From Flavobacteriales bacterium CG_4_9_14_3_um_filter_40_17 (lineage in GTDB: Bacteria > Bacteroidota > Bacteroidia > Flavobacteriales > Flavobacteriaceae), in contig PFUR01000060.1 in assembly GCA_002790195.1 (NCBI GenBank), positions 1-45,801 of the forward strand: 45,801 nt of DNA. The letters run 5' to 3'. Within the stretch, counting starts at the first letter, position 1, and each line of letters starts with the position of its first letter. The position numbers and the translations under genes were made by a program. The notes below the pieces were generated by a model. It saw nothing but the letters and a program-made list of their open reading frames with translations. It had not been told where the DNA came from and made no database searches. Of the stretch, positions 43,164-45,801 are shown one piece after another.

Positions 43164-43985
43164 TTAACCGTTTGTGGTGAAACCGGGATAACAGGTCATG
43201 GCACCATCGATAAAAATGGTCGTTCCGTTGATGTAATCCGATTCGTCGGAGGCTAACCACACGGCAGCCGAACCGATATCTTCCGGTTCGCCAATGCGTT
43301 TATACGGAATCAAATGGTTTAGTTTTTCTAGGGCTTCGGGTGTGTCCCAAGCTTCTTTATTGATAGGCGTTTTAATGGCTCCTGGCGCAATGCTGTTGGC
43401 GCGAACTTTCATAGGCGCATATTCCTGAGCGATACTCTGCATGAGCATTACAATAGCACCTTTAGAGGCTGCATAATTGGCATGCCCTGCCCAAGGAATA
43501 ACTTCGTGTACGGAACTGATATGAATGATTTTCCCCAAGGCTTTAGAAACTTCCGGGCGGTGTCCGCGGCGAATAAATTCCTTTAAGCCTTCTCGTGCAC
43601 ACAGAAAATGTCCGGTGAGGTTTACATCCATTACTTTTTGCCATTCACTTAAAGGCATTTCGTGCAAAGGATAATCCCGTTGAATCCCGGCGTTGGGAAC
43701 CACGATATCAACTGTACCAAATTCCTTGATGGCGGTTTGAAACATGGCTTGTACTTGGTCTTCTTTGCTCACATCGGCTTTGAAAGTGATGGCGCGGCCA
43801 CAGAGGTCGTCTTTGCAAATGGAATGTGCTACTTCTTCGGCGGCTTCCAGATTTACAATATAATTAATAATAATATTTGCGCCTTCCATGCCTAAAGATT
43901 TAGCAATAGCAACGCCAATTCCTGAATTTGCACCTGTAATGATAGCCGTTTGGCCTAAAAGTCGTTTGTTGGGTTTTTGTACCAT
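43164..43985 (-). CDS. SDR-family oxidoreductase (glucose 1-dehydrogenase-like)
   Basis: A 273-residue short-chain dehydrogenase. The cofactor site TGANSGIG (about 18-25) and the catalytic YAASKGA (Tyr and Lys, about 180-186) with the preceding serine in HISSVHEVIPW are all present; a C-terminal block reads DESDYINGTTIFIDGAM. It resembles glucose 1-dehydrogenases, which oxidise beta-D-glucose using NAD(P). It is between a VOC gene and the glucosidase, so oxidation of released glucose is plausible. Confidence 0.92.
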   Translation of the reverse strand: MVQKPNKRLLGQTAIITGANSGIGVAIAKSLGMEGANIIINYIVNLEAAEEVAHSICKDDLCGRAITFKADVSKEDQVQAMFQTAIKEFGTVDIVVPNAGIQRDYPLHEMPLSEWQKVMDVNLTGHFLCAREGLKEFIRRGHRPEVSKALGKIIHISSVHEVIPWAGHANYAASKGAIVMLMQSIAQEYAPMKVRANSIAPGAIKTPINKEAWDTPEALEKLNHLIPYKRIGEPEDIGSAAVWLASDESDYINGTTIFIDGAMTCYPGFTTNG

Positions 43986-44021
43986 CTGTATAATTTTATT
44001 GTTTAAATATTTAATGTTTGA

Positions 44022-45041
44022 TTATTGCTCATAAATTAAAATAGCATGCCCATCTAAATCGCGGATTAACAACCCTCTTGATGCGCCGAGTTTGGTGTTT
44101 TTAAGGTTGACGATTTCCTTGGAAATGATTTCGATATTCAGGTTTTTTAATTGTTGATACAGCACATCCAAATTGGACACTTCTATAGAGGAATGCCAAT
44201 GCCAAAGGTCTGTAGCCTTGCTGTTTTCGGGATATGTTCTGCCGCCGGGCGGCGCGATGTATTCCAAAAATTCGATGCCGATACCTTGTTGCGCCACGAG
44301 TCCGGAAATTTCCAATCGTGCGCCAAAAATTTGGTTTAGGTGTTCTTGTTCCGAACCGTAATTTTCACTTTTCCCAACAAGTTTTAACCCCAGCGATTCA
44401 TAGAATGCTTGTTGCTTTGGCGTATTGGAAACGCCGATGGCAGAATGGTCTATGCCTAGAAAAATTGCCGTGTTGTTGTGCTGCCATTTTGGATTGCCTT
44501 TTCCCGGAGGAAAGTAAATGATTTCCAAATTATGCCCGTCTGGATCCTTAAAATAAAATGCTTTGATACCGGCTGCTGCTGTGATATAATCGGGTAAAGT
44601 TTGAGGTGACGTTGACACGTGCGCCACCCTGTTTTTCCGAAGAATTTCATAGGCTTTTTCCATATCTGAAACCACAATGGCGATATGCTGAAACCACAAA
44701 TCGTTGCTTTTGGAATCTTCGGGAATACCATTTTGGTGGTCAATATTCGGAAACTCTTGCAAGACAAAAGTTTGTTCACCCAATTTCAAGCGCACCATTT
44801 TAGCAGCGGCTTGGTTGTAGGGTAGGTTGTATAGCAACATCGAAGATTTGGAATCCATTGAAAACGAATCCAAAACTTTAAACGGTAACACTTGGGTATA
44901 AAAAGGAAGGGCTTTATGTAAATCGCTTACGGTAACCGTAATTTCACTAATCCGTTTGGCAGTTTGTGAGAAGGTGTTTAATGCGGTAAAAGCAATAAAT
45001 ACTGCAACAAAAAGCGATACAAATGGTTTTTGACTATACAT
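44022..45041 (-). CDS. Secreted protein of two VOC (glyoxalase-fold) modules
   Basis: A 339-residue exported protein (signal peptide about 1-25, ending NTFSQ). Two vicinal-oxygen-chelate modules follow: about 30-180 (SEITVTVSDLHKALPFYTQVL to HNLEIIYFP) and about 190-339 (DHSAIGVSNT to DGHAILIYEQ). Metal-ligand-type His and Glu lie in QHIAIVVSD, HNLEIIY, DHSAIG and HWHSSIEVS. Export of a double VOC protein is unusual. Its ATG overlaps the GMC stop by one base, so it is tightly coupled to that oxidoreductase; its reaction is unknown. Confidence 0.88.
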   Translation of the reverse strand: MYSQKPFVSLFVAVFIAFTALNTFSQTAKRISEITVTVSDLHKALPFYTQVLPFKVLDSFSMDSKSSMLLYNLPYNQAAAKMVRLKLGEQTFVLQEFPNIDHQNGIPEDSKSNDLWFQHIAIVVSDMEKAYEILRKNRVAHVSTSPQTLPDYITAAAGIKAFYFKDPDGHNLEIIYFPPGKGNPKWQHNNTAIFLGIDHSAIGVSNTPKQQAFYESLGLKLVGKSENYGSEQEHLNQIFGARLEISGLVAQQGIGIEFLEYIAPPGGRTYPENSKATDLWHWHSSIEVSNLDVLYQQLKNLNIEIISKEIVNLKNTKLGASRGLLIRDLDGHAILIYEQ

Positions 45042-45801
45042 TAGTTTGACGTCGAGTTAGCAAAAATTTCTTTTTTGATAAAATCTCCCACCCGAAGTGC
45101 CATTGCGATAATGGTCAGTCCGGGATTGACTGCCGAACTTGATGGAAAAAAACTACCATCCACCACAAAAAGGTTTTCTACCTCATGCGACCGGCACCAA
45201 ATATCCAAGGCGGAGGTTTTGGGATCGGTGCCAAAACGTATGGTACCACATTGATGGGCTGTGCCTGCCAACGGAATTTTTTTACCCAAATAGAGATTGC
45301 TTGGGAAAAGATGCGATTCGCAGCCTGCATGTTCTACCATCCATTTTAATTTTTTCTGAAGGCGTTGGTGACCTTCCAGATTATTTTCTTTGTAAATTAG
45401 TTTTATTTGACCGTCTTTGGTCAATGTAACACGGTTTTCAGGATTGGGCAAATCTTCCGAGGTCATCCAAAAATCGAGGGCATGGTTGGCCATTAGTTCC
45501 AAGGCAAATCCGGGTGCGATAGCTGGAGCATCTTCTTTGTACATCACCGGATCCGATTTCCCCAGCATTTGGATGTGACCTAGAGGAAACTTAAAGTCAT
45601 CCGCTCCAAAATAATAATCATTTACCGCAAAGGTTTTTCCGAATTTGGTGAGGTTGGGTTTTTTGGAGATGGCTAACAAGGCCGAGTTGTTGTGTGCCAT
45701 GTAGTTTCGTCCTACCACATCTGAACTGTTACCTAAACCCTTGGGATGATTTGGGTTGGCCGATTTCAACAACAAGGCTGCCGAATTGATGGCACCACAA
45801 G
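45041..45801 (-). CDS. GMC-family oxidoreductase, C-terminal part (cut by window edge)
   Basis: About 253 residues of a flavin GMC oxidoreductase, reading in from the right edge. CGAINSAALLLKSAN at the edge is the family's central block. The C-terminal substrate domain ends with SSAVNPGLTIIAMALRVGD, and AGTAHQCGTIRFG holds the catalytic-side histidine. The N-terminal FAD domain lies beyond the window. Such enzymes oxidise sugars or alcohols in the periplasm. It is the first visible gene of the carbohydrate operon. Confidence 0.9.
   Translation of the reverse strand, partial: CGAINSAALLLKSANPNHPKGLGNSSDVVGRNYMAHNNSALLAISKKPNLTKFGKTFAVNDYYFGADDFKFPLGHIQMLGKSDPVMYKEDAPAIAPGFALELMANHALDFWMTSEDLPNPENRVTLTKDGQIKLIYKENNLEGHQRLQKKLKWMVEHAGCESHLFPSNLYLGKKIPLAGTAHQCGTIRFGTDPKTSALDIWCRSHEVENLFVVDGSFFPSSSAVNPGLTIIAMALRVGDFIKKEIFANSTSN

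Noticed and set aside
37319-45801. Polysaccharide utilisation locus of the Sus type
   Set aside because: No SusC/SusD pair, and the two glycoside hydrolases lack signal peptides.

Overview
The window is about 45.8 kb of AT-rich bacterial chromosome from a member of the Bacteroidetes, most likely a flavobacterium; no genus is claimed. The evidence is: promoters of the form TTG-N17-23-TAnnTTTG, weak Shine-Dalgarno sites, short lipoprotein and secreted-protein genes, ECF sigma/anti-sigma pairs with a 'sensor of ECF sigma' gene, a citrate synthase next to a dimethylargininase-like gene, and short dispersed palindromes. I saw no rRNA, tRNA, CRISPR array, phage or intact insertion sequence.

Layout. 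1-800: the tail of a gene entering from the left, a repeat-bearing leader and a lone GNAT acetyltransferase. 947-3687 (-): lipid-linked sugar flippase and glycosyltransferase. 3851-5150 (+): 2-oxoglutarate/iron oxygenase and a SUI1/YciH factor. 5332-5991: a secreted Tyr/His-rich protein with a good sigma-54 promoter. 6057-6725 (-): deoC. 6857-8409: ECF sigma, anti-sigma and periplasmic sensor. 8522-11346: gpmI, a thioredoxin-like lipoprotein and an SGNH hydrolase. 11350-12627 (-): acyl-CoA transferase/hydrolase. 12884-14994: NfeD-like protein and flotillin. 15152-16655: Ada-type alkyltransferase and AlkB. 16824-18366: Rrf2 regulator, group III truncated haemoglobin and Ric, a nitrosative-stress operon. 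18367-19106: non-coding and repeat-bearing. 19107-20405: secreted sugar isomerase-like protein and a decayed NTF2-fold immunity gene.

20528-25627 (-): lpdA, a CPBP-like membrane protein, CCA-adding enzyme, threonylcarbamoyl-AMP synthase and a family 2 glycosyltransferase; a second glycosyltransferase diverges at 25688. 26564-27028 holds a possible small RNA and a GNAT remnant. 27029-28853 (-): a small secreted protein and type II NADH dehydrogenase. 29030-30611 (+): a small membrane protein, ECF sigma and a membrane partner. 30608-32117 (-): PlsC-like acyltransferase and Nudix CoA pyrophosphatase. 32122-34920 (+): cyclophilin lipoprotein, a third ECF sigma and an MFS transporter. 34934-37214 (-): dimethylargininase-like enzyme and gltA, with a terminator between them. 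37319-45801 (-): one tightly packed unit reading GMC oxidoreductase (cut by the window edge), secreted double-VOC protein, SDR dehydrogenase, GH63-like glucosidase, amylo-1,6-glucosidase and MFS transporter, which looks like a sugar or glucan oxidation and utilisation operon.

Most genes are recognisable housekeeping or stress functions. The points most worth a second look are the sigma-54 promoter and the repeat protein it serves, the dyad over the nitrosative-stress promoter, the promoter that overrules the apparent ada start, the promoter-terminator pair at 26639-26737, the terminator between gltA and its partner, and the carbohydrate operon with a secreted VOC protein at the right end.
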